Positions 1 to 12,441 of a stretch of DNA of 64,000 nt are shown here, in pieces (within the stretch, counting starts at the first letter, position 1; every line of letters starts with the position of its first letter). The position numbers were made by a program, and so were the translations under genes. The DNA is from Lentinus brumalis (Eukaryota; Basidiomycota; Agaricomycetes; Polyporales; Polyporaceae). Under the pieces are notes generated by a model, which saw only the letters and a program-made list of their open reading frames with translations, had not been told where the DNA came from and did not search any database. The DNA lies in NCBI GenBank assembly GCA_001792895.1, contig MARA01000032.1:452926-516925 (forward strand). Reading direction: 5' to 3'.

Positions 1-290
1 GACGCGCGACGATGGCGGGTGCGCAGAGACGTGCGACAGCGGCGCAGAAACGCGCGACGATGGCGGCGGGGGCACAGAAACGCGCGACGATGGTGCAGAG
101 ACGCGCGACGATGGCGGGTGCACAGAGATGTGCGACGATGGCGGGTGCGCAGAGACGCGCGACGATGGCGGGTGCGCAGAGACGTGCGACGGCGGCGCAG
201 AAACGCGCGACGATGGCGGCGGGGGCACAGAAACGCGCGACGATGGCGGGTGCGCAGAGATGTGCGACGACAGCGAGGGCACAGAAATGT
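1..290. repeat. 27-bp-type minisatellite inside the XPG-like gene
   Basis: Tandem array of G/C-rich units, basic unit 27 bp, with variants of 21 and 30 bp. A block of about 70 bp at 24-93 recurs almost unchanged at 176-245, so there is a higher-order repeat. All unit lengths seen are multiples of three. On the minus strand the array is an uninterrupted continuation of the reading frame of the nuclease gene and codes for Ser/Pro-rich units of 7, 9 and 10 residues (typical unit AHPPSSRVS). It continues to the window edge. Confidence 0.9.
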
Positions 291-2209
291 GGTTGTCTGC
301 GTGCTGCATATCAGCACTGCCTTGAGATCGTCGTGGCTTCTTGGGAGTTGTACCCTTCTTCTTTCGCGGCCGCGACAACGGAAGATGCGAAGCAGCATTC
401 TGAATACAAAGAGTGAGTGTGGATCAGCATCATAGATATAAGACAAGAATAATTCGACGTACCACACCACCACGCATGTCGCGTTGACCGTGACCGTACT
501 GGTAGCCTTCTGTCTTGTACGCTGGCGTTAGCAGCCAAGGACGAGCCCGTTCCAGAACCACTGCTGGAACTCGAATCGACAGCGTCTTCTTGCTCTGCTG
601 AAGGGCTTCCTCCTCAGAAATGTCCGCAGTCGATGAGTAAGGCCTGATCCCATGTAGAGCCGTCGTGGCTGCATCTCCGAGGCCGGTATCTTTCACCTCC
701 ACATGGCACATCATGTACCCAGACGCTGATAACTTCCCTACAGATTCGAACGATATGCCCAGGAGTGAACGCGCGCAATCAACCTATGCAATGACAGTGA
801 GCGACATTATGAATGTGAGGTATGCAGACTAACCTTTGACGCAACGCCCTCACGGCTGAGGCCCTCACTCAGAAGCGTACGCATAAGCTCACAACTCCAG
901 AGGGCAGTGCGAAACGTCTTGCGAATTTCAGCTGAGCTGCCCCAGCCGAAATGGCGCTCACAGGCGGCACCGAGCTGTTCGAAATTGATAGGTCGCGGCT
1001 GGAGGACGGCATCATACGAGGTGTTGGCGAGGAGGACTGGGGAAGCAAGAAGCTTGGCAGCTTCAAGGTTAGGGAACGAGGCAGGTATACTGGCGGCGAG
1101 TCGTGGGTGCTTGCGACCGATATAGCCGCGTGGGTCATCGCATAGTCGAGACCGGACCTGGTCACGCCAACCCTTGAGGTAATGACGAAGCTGTTGTTCA
1201 TCGTACCGGTATGTGTCGAGGGCTCGCCGAAGAGTACGGCCGAAGCCATAACGAGCCAGACCTTCCGCAACTTTGGCGCCACAGTTGCGAAGTCCAACCT
1301 ATATAAGCTGGGATCAGACATGTTCGTCGAGACATCAGCAGAACGAGGCTGCTTACCTCGTCGTAGTCGCACCCTACCAGCAGCGCGAAGAGGAACAGAT
1401 CGTCAGTCGATAATCCAGTCTTGTCCAGAATACTAGTCCTGCGATGGACTGTGACTTTGTCGGAGCCAGCCCGCTTGAAGCTAGGACTATAGATAATGTA
1501 AGTAGACAGCCTAAGATGCCCGATGATGACATACTTGCGAATTACGACAGTGGCTCCAAAGACGAGCGTATCACTGTCGTCGGTCATCACAGCGTCGATG
1601 AGACCGAGCGAGCTCATCCTAGCCAGCTCAGCCTCTGCTTCACCAGCAGCCTGAGCGAGGGACGGGGTAAGTACAGGTTGCTCTAGCAATGGACGGTTGC
1701 GCACCTCAAGCCATCCAAAACCAAATGCTTCCACCATGCATCGAAACCCATCAGTCAACCATACAGCTCGTGGTTTGACCTGGGTACCCCTCTTGTAGGC
1801 AGGACGTTGGGCACCGTCGGCAACGAACACAGCGTGTATGGGTCTTTCAGCAAGCATAGCAAGGCGGGAGAAGAGGTGGCGCAGTTGACAGTTTTCGCCG
1901 CTCTGTGGATTACCAGAGGAGAACGAATTGAGCAGCGTGTGGATCCATATACTATGAATTTGTGGTGACGGTAAGACAAGGGGGTGTACGAATAACTGAA
2001 AAGCACATACCTCGCGTCGATACCAACATGATACAGTCTCTCTGACCGGACACCCTCAAATCCCTCTCGTACCGCAAGCGTGCGCAGCGACCATGTTTCC
2101 GACGCGTCTTCAACAAGCTGGAAAGGACGACAATGTTAGTGAATCAGTTCCATAGTGGTTGACACGTCACACTATACAGACGTACCTTCCAGAGGCCCGC
2201 TATTCCCAT
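1..2209 (-). CDS. XPG/PIN-like structure-specific endonuclease (GEN1/Yen1-related), 3' end outside window
   Basis: Member of the FEN1/XPG/GEN1 nuclease superfamily, which cuts branched DNA. Exons on the minus strand: 2209-2186 (start MGIAGLWK), 2117-2011, 1951-1705, 1650-1535, 1486-1357, 1298-834, 783-463, 399-1. Visible: N-terminal XPG domain with VGIDA and a GAQRPAYKRG strand, XPG-I domain with AAGEAEAELA and DDSDTLVFGA acidic residues, GCDYDE, and a helix-hairpin-helix GLRNCGAKVAEGLAR. The layout matches the PIN-domain/XPG-I paralog family that is expanded in Agaricomycetes more than a strict GEN1 orthologue. The C-terminal part is basic (PRKKKGTTPKKPRR) and then becomes a minisatellite-coded Ser/Pro tail. 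The last intron (462-400) joins in phase 0, which supports the tail as coding. The stop codon lies beyond position 1. Confidence 0.85.
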
Positions 2210-3729
2210 GGTGAGTGCGGTAGTGAAGCGAGGAGCTGAAGATGGTTGGCTGCTGTTCACGACTAGAAGTCGACCGTTATAACAGTAAAGGGCAAGATAG
2301 GAGCAGGTGTCGGAGGGACGGGAGCAGGCGGAAGGCAGACGACATGGCGGCTAGAGTGTGTGGTGGGATCCGAGGGACTGAAAATCCGAGGGACTAGGAA
2401 TTTGGGCTGGTGCGAGAGCTGCGACGACGAGATGGCGGGAGGTCCTGCGAGATCAAAGCGCCTCGCAGCGAGCTGCGAGCTCCCGGATTTGCAGTTCTCG
2501 TGCGAAAATTGCAGTCCGTTGGTGCACGTGCATAGTCAACGCGCTCTGCCAGTCCCGGTACTGCCAGCGCTCCCAGTGGCCGGTCGCGTCGCCCGCGACG
2601 TGTTACGTGTCATCCACTTGCCACCTTCAGCGGTGTGAATACCTCTCGTTCGACTTGATCTAGCTATCTACCGCCGCGTCGATACACTCCGGGATTGCCT
2701 CAGCCAAACTCGAACCCTCCGGTGGGCAGTGATCTCTACGGTAAGCATACTTCCCTTGTTTTGGCAGGTACCATGGCTCCGTCAAGTTGCCGTCTACGCG
2801 TCAATGTGCCAGAGGAACAGCGCTGGGTCATGCTTGAACTAAGTACATACTTAGCTATAGACTATGTCTTCGGGCATCATCCAGCGCTCCCTTCAGGAAT
2901 TCACGAGACATACATACCCAGTCGCGCGACCCCGACAATGTCCGCTGGCAGTCTGCTCTCCATCCCCTGTTCTGTCAGCGCTACCCTTCCGTCTGTTGTT
3001 TGGGGTCCTCCGCCGGCGCACGGCCGCTTTGCTTGGCATCGGCTGGGGACCAGAAAGGCGCTTAGGTCAGCTACCCGAGAGACTGAGAATCAACCGCCCC
3101 GCAGCTCTACTTCTGCATTCACTCCGTCCTCGTCATCGGTCGGTCTCGCGCCAGTGCTGCAGCCTGCAGCACAGCCTGTCATGCGTCCGCACTCGCTCCT
3201 CGACGTCTCGCTCAGCTTCCGAACCACTTTCCGAATATCTGTCTGAATTCCGATTCTCTTGCGACGACATCATATGCAGCTGCAAGGACGCCCGCTGCCC
3301 AGCACACATCGGGCCACTCCTCGCGCAAGGCTTTCGGGGCGCAGCAGCCGGAGACGTCAGATCTGCAGACGGACATCCGCCGAAAGGGGCTACTGGCGTA
3401 TGCTTCCGTCCCGCTTCCCGTCAGGTGATTGTCTTCCCTGGAGCGTGCAGCTTGAGGGGTTCCGTCCCTTTCCCTCGCCTCCTCCTCAACAAGCCCCGTG
3501 CGCCCCCCGCTCTCACCGTTCGGTGCAAATCGGGCATCAATTCCCTCCCGCACCCTTAATACGCGCGGTGTTGTCTCAGTCGACGACCCCCACCTTTCGC
3601 CCGACGCTCGTACGACCGCGACGTCGAACGCGCCATAGAACGCACCGTACGACTACCCCCCTGACGCTGGTTAGCCTAGAAGATACCGTTTGCCTCTAGA
3701 CGCACGTTACCCCAGGTATACCATCCACG
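2210..3729. other. Intergenic region with an unproved spliced fragment
   Basis: Lies between the divergent starts of the XPG-like gene and the carrier, so it must hold both promoters. Around 2,680-3,240 on the plus strand there are open stretches (for example YTPGLPQPNSNPPVGSDLY before a possible intron at 2,741-2,767), and around 3,245-3,420 another frame is open (SYAAARTPAAQHTSGHSS). No frame runs through and no domain is recognised. It could be a diverged gene, a long 5' leader or chance. No TATA box was picked out with confidence. Confidence 0.3.
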
Positions 3730-5135
3730 ATGTCGAAGCCCGTAGAGGAGACTATTGCCCAGCCGTCCGCTGTCGCTGCGCCCAAGAAGAAGCAGCCGTA
3801 TCCGTTCTGGCTAGGAGGTGCGTACTGCTCGTTGTGCCGTTTGGATCACGTTGTTGATGACTTCTTGCGGTGCCCTAGGCGTTGCTGCAACGATCGCCGC
3901 ATCCATTACACAGTGAGTGCGCATCTCTTGTGTGCAGGGGATTGGTGCTCACTGTGCGCGACCCCTAGTCCGCTCGATCTGACCAAGGTCCGCATGCAAG
4001 CGACGGGCGACAAGGGGATGATCAACTCGTTGAGAAAGACCGTGCGCACTGCGGGCGTGCGCGGGCTGTTCGATGGCATCTCGGGGACGTGGCTGCGGCA
4101 AATGACATACTCCATCTGTCGGTTTTGGGCGTACGATGAGAGCAAGAAACTGTTAGGAGCCAGTACGTCGTCCTTGCACAGGCGCGCAGGCCATCGCTCA
4201 CTGTTCTTGTAGACGAGAAGTCTCCAGCGTGGCAGCTCGCTCTTGCGGGGTGCATGGGTGAGTGGCGAAGCCAGGTGTAAGTAGCGATCGGCTCTAAGAC
4301 GCACATATAGCGGGCGGCATTGCCGGTTTCGTCGGGAACCCCGGAGGTCAGTTGAGCTTGCGAGCTTGGACGCCTCTCAACATGAAGCTTACGCACTCTC
4401 AGAAATTCTTATGGTCCGCATGCAGGGTGATTTCGCCAAGCCTCCGGAGAAGCGGTTGAACTACAAGAACTCTATCGACGGCCTTATACGGGTCTGTGTG
4501 GCTTCCTGCGTCATGGATGACCACAACTGACATTTTGCTCGCACGCCGTAGATGGTAAGGGAGGAGGGCTGGTCGTCTCTGGGCCGCGGCGTCGGACCGA
4601 ACGTCTTCCGTGCGATCCTGATGAACGCCAGTCAGCTGGCTTCGTGAGTTGAACGGTTGAACGAACTATCTTGACCCTCGTATTGACGCTTGCTTGTAGT
4701 TACGATTTCTTCAAAACCGAACTTTTGAAAACTGGTTACTTCGAAGACAACATCTACGTTCATACCACTGCCAGCTTTGCTGCTGTAGGTGTCCGCTCCC
4801 CTCGTTGCGCTCATACAGTTGCTCATGCGTTCACGTTAGGGTACCGTCGCAACAACTGTCTGCTCTCCTGCCGATGTCATCAAGGTAGGTCATCACTCCA
4901 TGGCATCGCGCGCAATGGTTGACCTTGTCAACAGAGCCGCATCATGAGCGCGTCTGGTGCAGAGGGCAAGTCAGCAATCCAGATGCTCCGCACATCGTTC
5001 AAGAACGAGGGCCCGATGTTCATGTTCAAGGGCTGGGTGCCCGCGTGGACGCGTCTGCAGCCCACAACGATACTCATCTTCATCACCCTCGAACAGTTGA
5101 AGCGTGTCGTAGACTGGACTCGCGGGGATCTTTGA
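3730..5135 (+). CDS. DIC1: Mitochondrial carrier, dicarboxylate carrier (DIC) type
   Basis: SLC25 transporter of the inner mitochondrial membrane, which in the DIC subfamily exchanges malate or succinate for phosphate. About nine short exons join in frame from MSKPVEETIAQPS to the end WTRGDL. All three tripartite repeats keep the carrier signature: HPLDLTKVRM in repeat 1, NPGEILMVRMQ in repeat 2, SPADVIKSRIM in repeat 3. The RGLFDGISGTWLRQ and KGWVPAWTRLQP stretches are typical of the matrix loops and of the sixth helix. Predicted length is about 300 residues, usual for the family. The proline/lysine-rich N-terminal 25 residues precede the first helix. DIC is preferred over oxaloacetate or oxoglutarate carriers on these motifs, but substrate is inferred only. 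Confidence 0.9.
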
Positions 5136-6023
5136 TCTCCTCTTCCCTATCATATACGGATCGACCACGATCTCGAACAAACCCACATATCCTTCCCGCC
5201 GTTGATGCTGTTGTGCTGATTGTCCGTTGTTGCGCATGCTGTATGATTGCTGTACTGACACTGTCTTTCCATGTACGTTGCTGGAGGCGTGGTGGAGACC
5301 ACGGGTTGTATACCACCGCGTTTGCGTTGTCACCCATGCAGAACAAGACATCGGCGCATCCTTCATCGCAAGACTCCCAGGAGGATAGACAAAACAGGTC
5401 CCGTGTCCGCTCCGTCGTCCCGGTTTGACCCATGGAAGCTTGACATTCTGTCCAATCTGACGCGTTCGCGAGTCCCTGTGACCCGAGCGTTCTCCTCGAG
5501 AACGGTTGCACCCGACTGCCTTCTGCAGGTCCTCTGACAGCGATGCATGTGCCAGAAGATAGCGAAGCTCCCACTGACCTCATACTTGAAGCACTCGATT
5601 AGTGAGCCAAAGTCGTATCGAGCCTGACTGCACTCGGTCGAGGATAAAGCGGGGGTGCAGCGGCCCGCCGGCAATTCAACAGATCATCGACAATGGATTC
5701 GCGGAGTGAGCTGAGATGGGCGGAGCATGTGCGGAGGCCGCCTCAGGAAATGCCGGAGTGCTTGCCGGGGGGCGGGCGGGACGCGAAGTTGGCTGAAGTT
5801 GGGCGGGGATTGCGAAGTTGTAACTGCGCTTCCTGAGGGATGAATTAGTCATCCGCGATCTCTGTGGGCTAAATGGGATCTCGCTAGTGGCTTGGGTCCC
5901 CACATCCTGAATCTTCCAAGCTCCGTCCTTCCTTTCCTCGTTTCTTGCATCATCGTCTACGCTCGTTCGCGGGTGTCGCGCGAGTCACCGCACATACACG
6001 ACGCACGACGCGGTCTGCAAGCT
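5136..6023. other. Intergenic region between carrier and transcription factor
   Basis: Holds the 3' end of the carrier transcript and the promoter and leader of the transcription factor gene. Several frames are open by chance because of GC richness. No gene, repeat or RNA is supported. Confidence 0.5.
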
Positions 6024-9000
6024 ATGGACATGGAACGCGAACCGTCGAGTCCGGCGACGGACGAGCAGCAGCGCCAGGAGTCCCCTCAGGCCTCGGGACA
6101 AGCAGGAGGGTCGGGCGCGGGTGGGGAGACGAAGCCGTCGTCGCAGACGACGTCCATCCTGAAGGAGCGGCGGTTCAAGCTCAGCAGGTGAGTGTCGCGC
6201 ACTGTCCGCTCGGGGACTGGGAATGGGACTAGGACTGACGATGATATGACTCCGCTCCCGGGGCTGCAGGGCATGCGACCGTTGTCGGTGAGCGCACGTC
6301 GGCGCGGATTATCGCATGTGCATGCGGATTGCTGACTGCACGGTTTTGCTGCGCGCGGATAGGCGGCGGAGGATCAAGTGCGACGAGGGCCATCCGTGCC
6401 AGTCGTGTCTCACGTCCAACTCGGCGTGCACGTTCGAGGAGCCCGGGAAGCGGACGCATCCGCACAAGTCCAAGTACGTTTCTTTGTCTACCTCGAAGAA
6501 TCTGTGTCATCCTTTGTGTCTCTGGCTGCGTCGATCCTCGATGCGCGAGGACTCGAGCTCGGTGCAAGCCATTCCTATTCCTTTGCCTCCGTCACCATGT
6601 CATAAGCTTCCGCCTCACACAGCTTCGTGTCAAGTGGGAGTATGTTCTCCCAGCCTGGTGCACGGCTACCCACCAGTTGCGCGAGTTCCTGTAGCTGCAG
6701 TGCATGTGACAACCACAGGCACGGCGGGATGTGTTGTATATGCCGCCCCGAGGTGCAATCGTGCCTGTATACCTTGCGGCATTAAATAGACGACCCCGCA
6801 TATACTCCAGTTGCGCCAATCCTCGTCCCGATGTTTCCACGGTACGAAGGGTACGGCTACTTGTGCGGTCCCGAGTGTGGTGTTCTGCCGAGGCTCACAG
6901 GGGAGGTACAGGAAGAATCTCGTTACATTTCGAGTCAAGACGACCCTGCTTTCTGTCTGCGCTGCATGGGCTACTAATAGCTTCTCTTGCATTGGTTCAT
7001 GCTCGAATGCTCGGGCGACCTCGTGCTAACCCTGTTCTCCCCATCAGGCGAGCTGCGACCCTCGAGGATCGCATGCAGCAGCTCGAGACGCTTATACAGG
7101 CCATACCTCCGCAGGTGTTCGCAGGGGCGGGTGCGCTCGGTGCTGGCCTCCCACAGTCGCCAGTTGATCCTACGACCAACCCACATGCATCCTTCGCATC
7201 TTCCACGCACATCTTCCCGACCTCTGCCCCTCCCCCGTCGCTGGCCGCATACCCACTGATGAACCCGTCGACGTTCTTCGGGCCACTGAAGCAAGGATCG
7301 CGCAATGCGAGCCCGGGGACGAGCTTCCACGCCGGAGCCTCGTCCAGTATGTCGACAGACCAGCTCGCCGAGGAGACATCGCGCATGTCCCTTGCGTCGT
7401 CGTATATGTACTTCGACGACGAGGGCTACACAAGATGGCAAGGCGAGACGTCAGGTCTGCCCATCTTGGACCTGCTGGTCGAGCGCCATGCGGTCGTCCC
7501 AAAACCAGACCCGGACCGTCCGATCAATGGGCAGCCGCACTGGAAAGAGCAGAATGGACAGTCGCTCAACGACTGGTTCCCGGATCGCCAGCCACGGCGG
7601 ACAGAGACGAACCCGGAGCACATTTGGAAACTGATAACGTCCTTCATCGTCCCAGAGCTCATGGACAGGTAGGCTGCACGCTGCAGCGTCCGTGCCTCTT
7701 TGTGCTCACACCACCCCGTGTAGCCTTGTCCAGTGCTACTTGTCGACGTCATACTACCTCATGCCCTTTCTCCACGTTCCAACGTTCTTGGCGGTAAGTC
7801 ATATGGGGGTTCTCCTGAGTTCCCAAGGCATGTGACTGACTCGCGCCCCAGGACTATGGGAATCCGCGAAAATGGGGCGAGCCCGGCTTCGCCGCGTTCA
7901 TCGTCGCAATATGCTGTCTTTCTTCGCGGCATATCGACGACCCTCGCGTGCGTGCGGACCCGAACGACAGCAACAGCGCCGGCACGCAGTGGTTCGACCT
8001 GCTCACTCGGTTGCGGACGCTCCCGGGTGCGGACAAGCCGACGTTGTACACGATCCAGTCGGTGCTCATCGCGGGCGTGTACGCGGTCGGACTCGGACGT
8101 CTGTCGAAGGCGTTTGCCCTCATATCGGAGGCGATCACCCTGTCTTTCGACTGCGGCCTCCACCGCTCCGCGGACGACTACGACCTCTTCGATCCTGTTG
8201 AGGATGAAGTCCGGAAACGCACGTTCTGGTGCGTGTACGCGTGGGACAAGCAGGCGAGTGCGCACTTCGGCCGTCCACCGATGCTGCGTCTGCGCGACTG
8301 CGACGTGTCGGAGCCCGCGATCATAGACGACGAGTTCATCACTCGCGATGGCGTCGGGCTGCAGCCACAGGAGACCGAGAGCCGGATGAGCGCGTACGTG
8401 AACTGCATACGCCTCTTCGTCGTCCTGGAATCCGTTCTCGACGTGCAGCCATGTCGACCGCCTGCGGAGTCCTCGCCTTTCCTCGCGCGCGCGTCGTCCG
8501 TGCTCAACGGGTCCAAGAGGAGCAAGGAGCTGCGCGAAGAGGAGGCGCTGCTGGACGACATCTGTCGCGCCATCCCGCCGCACTGGGCGCACTCCGTCGA
8601 GACCATGACCAGCAGCGATGTGATCCGCGTCACCCAGGCGGAGCGGCTGCACTGCTTGGAGCAGTACGTGCGCATGCTGATCTACAGACATCGGTTCTCG
8701 GAGATGGTCGCGGAGAGGATGCATAACCACATACCTGACGGAGAGCAGAGCGATGCTGAGATCGAGGCAATGCGCGCCGCGCACTCGTCTGCGCTGCAGA
8801 TCATCTCGTCACACCTGCACATAGCGGCGAAGGGGCTGATGACCTACTGTGAGTCGTTCTTGCTGGCTGTCATGGTCGTTGTGCTCGCAGCTCATTATAT
8901 GCGTGACTCGCAGACGGGGTGCATGTTATCCACCAATTGACTGCGGCAGGCCGTACGCTCGTCGCGATGCTGCTGAATTGCCACTCGGACTCCCTGCGGC

Positions 9001-9681
9001 CACTCATCCCGCCCGCACTGGACGCGCTCCGTTCGTGCGTGGGACTCCTGCGGCGTTTCAGCGGCCGTTACATCTGCGGGCAGCGGTCAGGTGATCTCAT
9101 GGAGGAGTTCTGTCGAAGTATGTCGCTCGTCCGCTGTATCCTGTTTCTCAGGACCGTGGTCTGACTTCCTTTCGTTCACAGTCACACAGATTCCCCTGGA
9201 GGCTCCGCCGCGGCAGCAGGAAGGTCCCGCGCCGAGCACTCGCCCGCCGTGGGTCCGCCCTGTGCGGAAAAAGGCCATGTCGAACGCACGCTCGCCCACC
9301 GGCTCTGGCGCCGGCGACTCTCCGCTTAACCACGGGAGTCCGGAGGACTTCCAGCCCGTGTCGGACGGGTTCCTCGGCAGTCCGCACCTGCCCGCCCAGC
9401 CGTTCGCCGTCCCGCAGCAGCCTGCGTCGTTCAGCAGCATGCCGTTCATGGACACGAGCGGGACGGTGCCGTCGGGCCTGGGCGTGAACATGATGCAGAC
9501 GGACCCGAACCCGATGTCGACGGCGGACATACTGGCGTTCTTGAACGCGGCGGACCCGGCGCTGGATATGAGTGCGATTCTGGCGTCGCCGGATATCGGG
9601 GCGTTGGACCAGCAGACGAACGGGTTTTACCACCTGGGGACCCCGACGCCTGGGAGTGGCGTGAATCCCTTGTCGCCTTGA
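6024..9681 (+). CDS. Zn2Cys6 fungal-specific transcription factor
   Basis: Nuclear DNA-binding regulator. Start [12 protein letters not shown] at 6024. Exons: 6024-6187, 6270-6287, 6363-6473, 7048-7668, 7724-7793, 7852-8848, 8914-9117, 9182-9681. The binuclear cluster reads ACDRC, RRRRIKC, HPCQSC, NSAC and is followed by a basic linker and a short coiled coil ([15 protein letters not shown]). The central Fungal_trans domain spans about residues 300-600 ([45 protein letters not shown]). The C-terminal 150 residues are Pro/Ser/Asn-rich, ending in a possible acidic activation patch ([19 protein letters not shown]). The first two cysteines sit on an 18-nt exon. The intron at 6474-7047 is 574 nt, far longer than its neighbours. 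It resembles XlnR/CAT8-like regulators in layout, but no target can be assigned. Confidence 0.93.
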
Positions 9682-10165
9682 CCCGAATTGGCGCTGCGTT
9701 CACCGTCGTGGGATTGGATAGGAACGTGTGGCGGGGCTGTGGGCGAATGGGTCTGTTTTTATGTATGTGAATTCTCTGGTCGTTTGATTGCTGTGCTCCT
9801 CTCTACTTAAGTAGTCGTACATGCTGTGTATCTCATAGTCGCCTCCAATTGTATCTAGCTGCTCCGATTGCGCATGCCATATAGCTGTCCTCGCACTAAA
9901 CATAGGCGACAGGCCGTGAGTACGCGGCCCAGGTCTTACACGTCCGGACCCTGTCGCAGTCTTCTTGGTAGCTTGAAGCGCCCAGGTATGCAGAGCTCGA
10001 GCGAGTAGGAGGCACTATAGGGTGGGCAGGATGCAGCGGAAGGCCGTTTGGTGTCTATTGCAAGACGGCGTAGATGATGCAACAGGCTGGCTAAATACTT
10101 AGAAGAATTCGAGCTAGCCTGACAAGAACGTCCCGACGTTGGGCAGCACATAATGAGTGTAGTAC
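9682..10165. other. Intergenic, convergent 3' ends
   Basis: Between the stop of the transcription factor and the 3' end of the F-box gene on the other strand. AT-richer than its surroundings, as expected for 3' UTRs. Nothing else seen. Confidence 0.5.
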
Positions 10166-12441
10166 CTAAGCAAAGCTGGGAGCATCCGAGTCGGTCAGTG
10201 GCGGGAGCTTCGTCAGAGGTATCGAATCACATACCTGAGTATTCTGTCAGCGAACGGGCCAATCTTTGTCACCGCTACGTGCTCTACCAGTCCATCCAGC
10301 AGCGTCGCCAGTCGGCTTTCCAGGGGTTCGGCCGGCAGGTGACGTTGCAAGTACTCCCGGTCGCGGACATCCTCGGAATGGCACACCACCCCGATGCGCA
10401 GCTCCGTAAGAGAGGCAGCTCCTAACGTGGCCCGACGCGAAAGGAACGGCGCAATCCTCGCAGCGAATGCACGCGTCTCGGCGATGCCGTATGGGAGCCA
10501 GGTAATTGGGTCTTCCGTCTCGACGTGGGACCCGGGAATGCGGTTAGATCTCCATCTCCAGTCTCTCGCTTCTGTAGAGGAAATGGCTAGGTCATTAGAC
10601 GGGTAATGTCCAATGGACTGACCGTTCGTCACGGTACCTTCATCGCCTGCCTGGCTCATGTTCTCGCCATGAGTTTTTCCCAGCAGATTCTTGTCTACCC
10701 AAGGCCAGGAAGACACAAAGTTCCAGAACCCGGAAAGTGCACGAAGGGAAGGGCATACACACGCCGCCGCCCCTTCGGATTGGGGCTGGGAGAGTGCCTC
10801 CAGGATCAACGCGAAGTCGTCCGATGAGCTGCCTATGGCAAGTTGTGTGAGGCATGGAAATGACCGAAGGAGGGCGGTCCAGCGGTTCAGAACGTTCTCG
10901 GTCGGATAAGGGGTATCCTCCCCAGGCCTGCGGTGCTTGATACCCCTCACATCCAAGGAGGTTACCCTAGTTGTCGAGCCAAAGATGTTCGCGATATCCT
11001 CGATATAGAGCGAATAGAACGCGAATTTATCGGCGGTGTTGGACCGCGAGTAGTCGGCCGACGACATTTTGAGCAGCCGACGTCCCTGGATGTAGGCGTC
11101 CATAATGTAACAGGGAGGGCGGCTGTGGCTCCAGGAGTACTGCCTGAAATCGAAGCTCACATGGTCCGCAGAAGCGACAGCGTGCAAGGTTCGGATGTCG
11201 AATGGTTCTGGAAGGATGAATCCGTCCCCAACTTTGAGCTCAAGCGACGTGGATGTGGGGAATATGAGATGTGCAAGGAGGGTCGAGACGCCACTGCCGA
11301 AGTCGTGCACGTCGAGATGGCGCAGGCGAGGCAGAATGGCGGACCCCGGCAACCGTCGTTCTCTTGCCATGGGGGAGCTTGGAATGCATCGTTTCAGTCG
11401 GAGAGTCTCGAGAGAGGTGCACTGCGCGAGGGCACGTAACAGATGTCCGAACTGGTCGTCAGGGCGGCTAGCCTTACACGCCGGGCACCAGCAGCCGATG
11501 AGATCGACGTGACTTAGTGTGGATGAAGCGATGGAGTCGGTGAAATGTCCGGAAGCCACACGGATGCTCCGGAGTGCAGGAAGGGCCGTGATGTTGGGAA
11601 GTCGTGCGTACTCGGAGGAATGTCGCCCGCTCCGCCAATATATGACCCAAGGACTGGTCCATGGAGTAATGGACAAACGCTCCAGAACAGGCACCTTGGC
11701 CTGTAGGAGCATGTCCAGCCCCTCGACGCCGATGTTGATATCGACGTGCAACGCCGTTATCCTGTCCGCGTGCAAGCGGAGCAGCTCAGCGAGCGGTACG
11801 GGCAGAGCCCGGAATGAAAGCGACAGAGGCCGGGTACCGGAGTACTTGAGCGCAACCCGGAAGCGTTCGAGCTTCCGATCGGACAGCGACGTGAGGACGT
11901 GATGCTTGGCCAGGACGTTCGACCAAAACTGCGGCGTGCGGTATAACACGTCCGTCCAGAAGCGGCAGATGCGCAGCATGAACATGCCTCGGCGGCGACT
12001 GAAGTCGACCGGGTGTATGTGGGAGAAGATTTCCATTAGAAGTTCGACTGGAAGAGTCCTGTTAATGAGAGCGGCAGAGTTGTACACGGAGCGCAGAGCG
12101 CGAATCCGCCCCTTGTGCTCTTGAATCTTCGTACCAGCGGCCCCAGGGAAGTCTGCGAGTTCGGTCCCTGACGTACCAGGCAAGGCGTCTTCTGCATCGG
12201 AGATGTTATGTACGTCTGGGTTGCAGATATGGATAGGTTGAGTATACGCAGGGTCGGGCTAAGTAATAGCGTCAAGCTGCTCACAAGTGTTGCGCATCGC
12301 ATGAAGAGCCAATATGCGACATCTATACTGAGCAGTCCTAGACAGGCACCACTCTTGTACGCATCCCGCTTCCACATTTCTGAAGTCCGCGAGGTCTTCT
12401 TCCGCCAACTCGGCAGCCAGGTGCGAGGACACAAACACCAT
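10166..12441 (-). CDS. F-box protein, Agaricomycete type
   Basis: Probable substrate receptor of an SCF ubiquitin ligase. The main exon (12,25x-10,2xx) is open for over 650 codons: an N-terminal helix QEHKGRIRALRSVYN, then the F-box (INRTLPVELLMEIFSHIHP, with FWTDVLYRTPQFWSNV) and a long irregular leucine-rich region with strand-like repeats (SLDVRGIKHR, LTQLAIGSSSDD). The first residues of that open stretch lack an ATG. A better start is MVFVSSHLAAELAEEDLADF at 12,441, joined by an intron of about 70-100 nt ending near 12,259. At the 3' end a consensus donor follows ADRIL, and a 59-nt intron would add SFA and a stop at 10,166-10,168; read through, it stops instead at 10,213. Target protein unknown. 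Confidence 0.8.

Noticed and set aside
12..435. Plus-strand open frames of 134-138 codons over the left-edge repeat
   Set aside because: They are repeat shadows; the minus-strand frame is continuous with a spliced XPG gene while the plus frames have no other support.
7759..8784. 341-codon minus-strand frame
   Set aside because: Antisense to the best-conserved part of the Zn2Cys6 regulator; GC-rich codon bias keeps it open.
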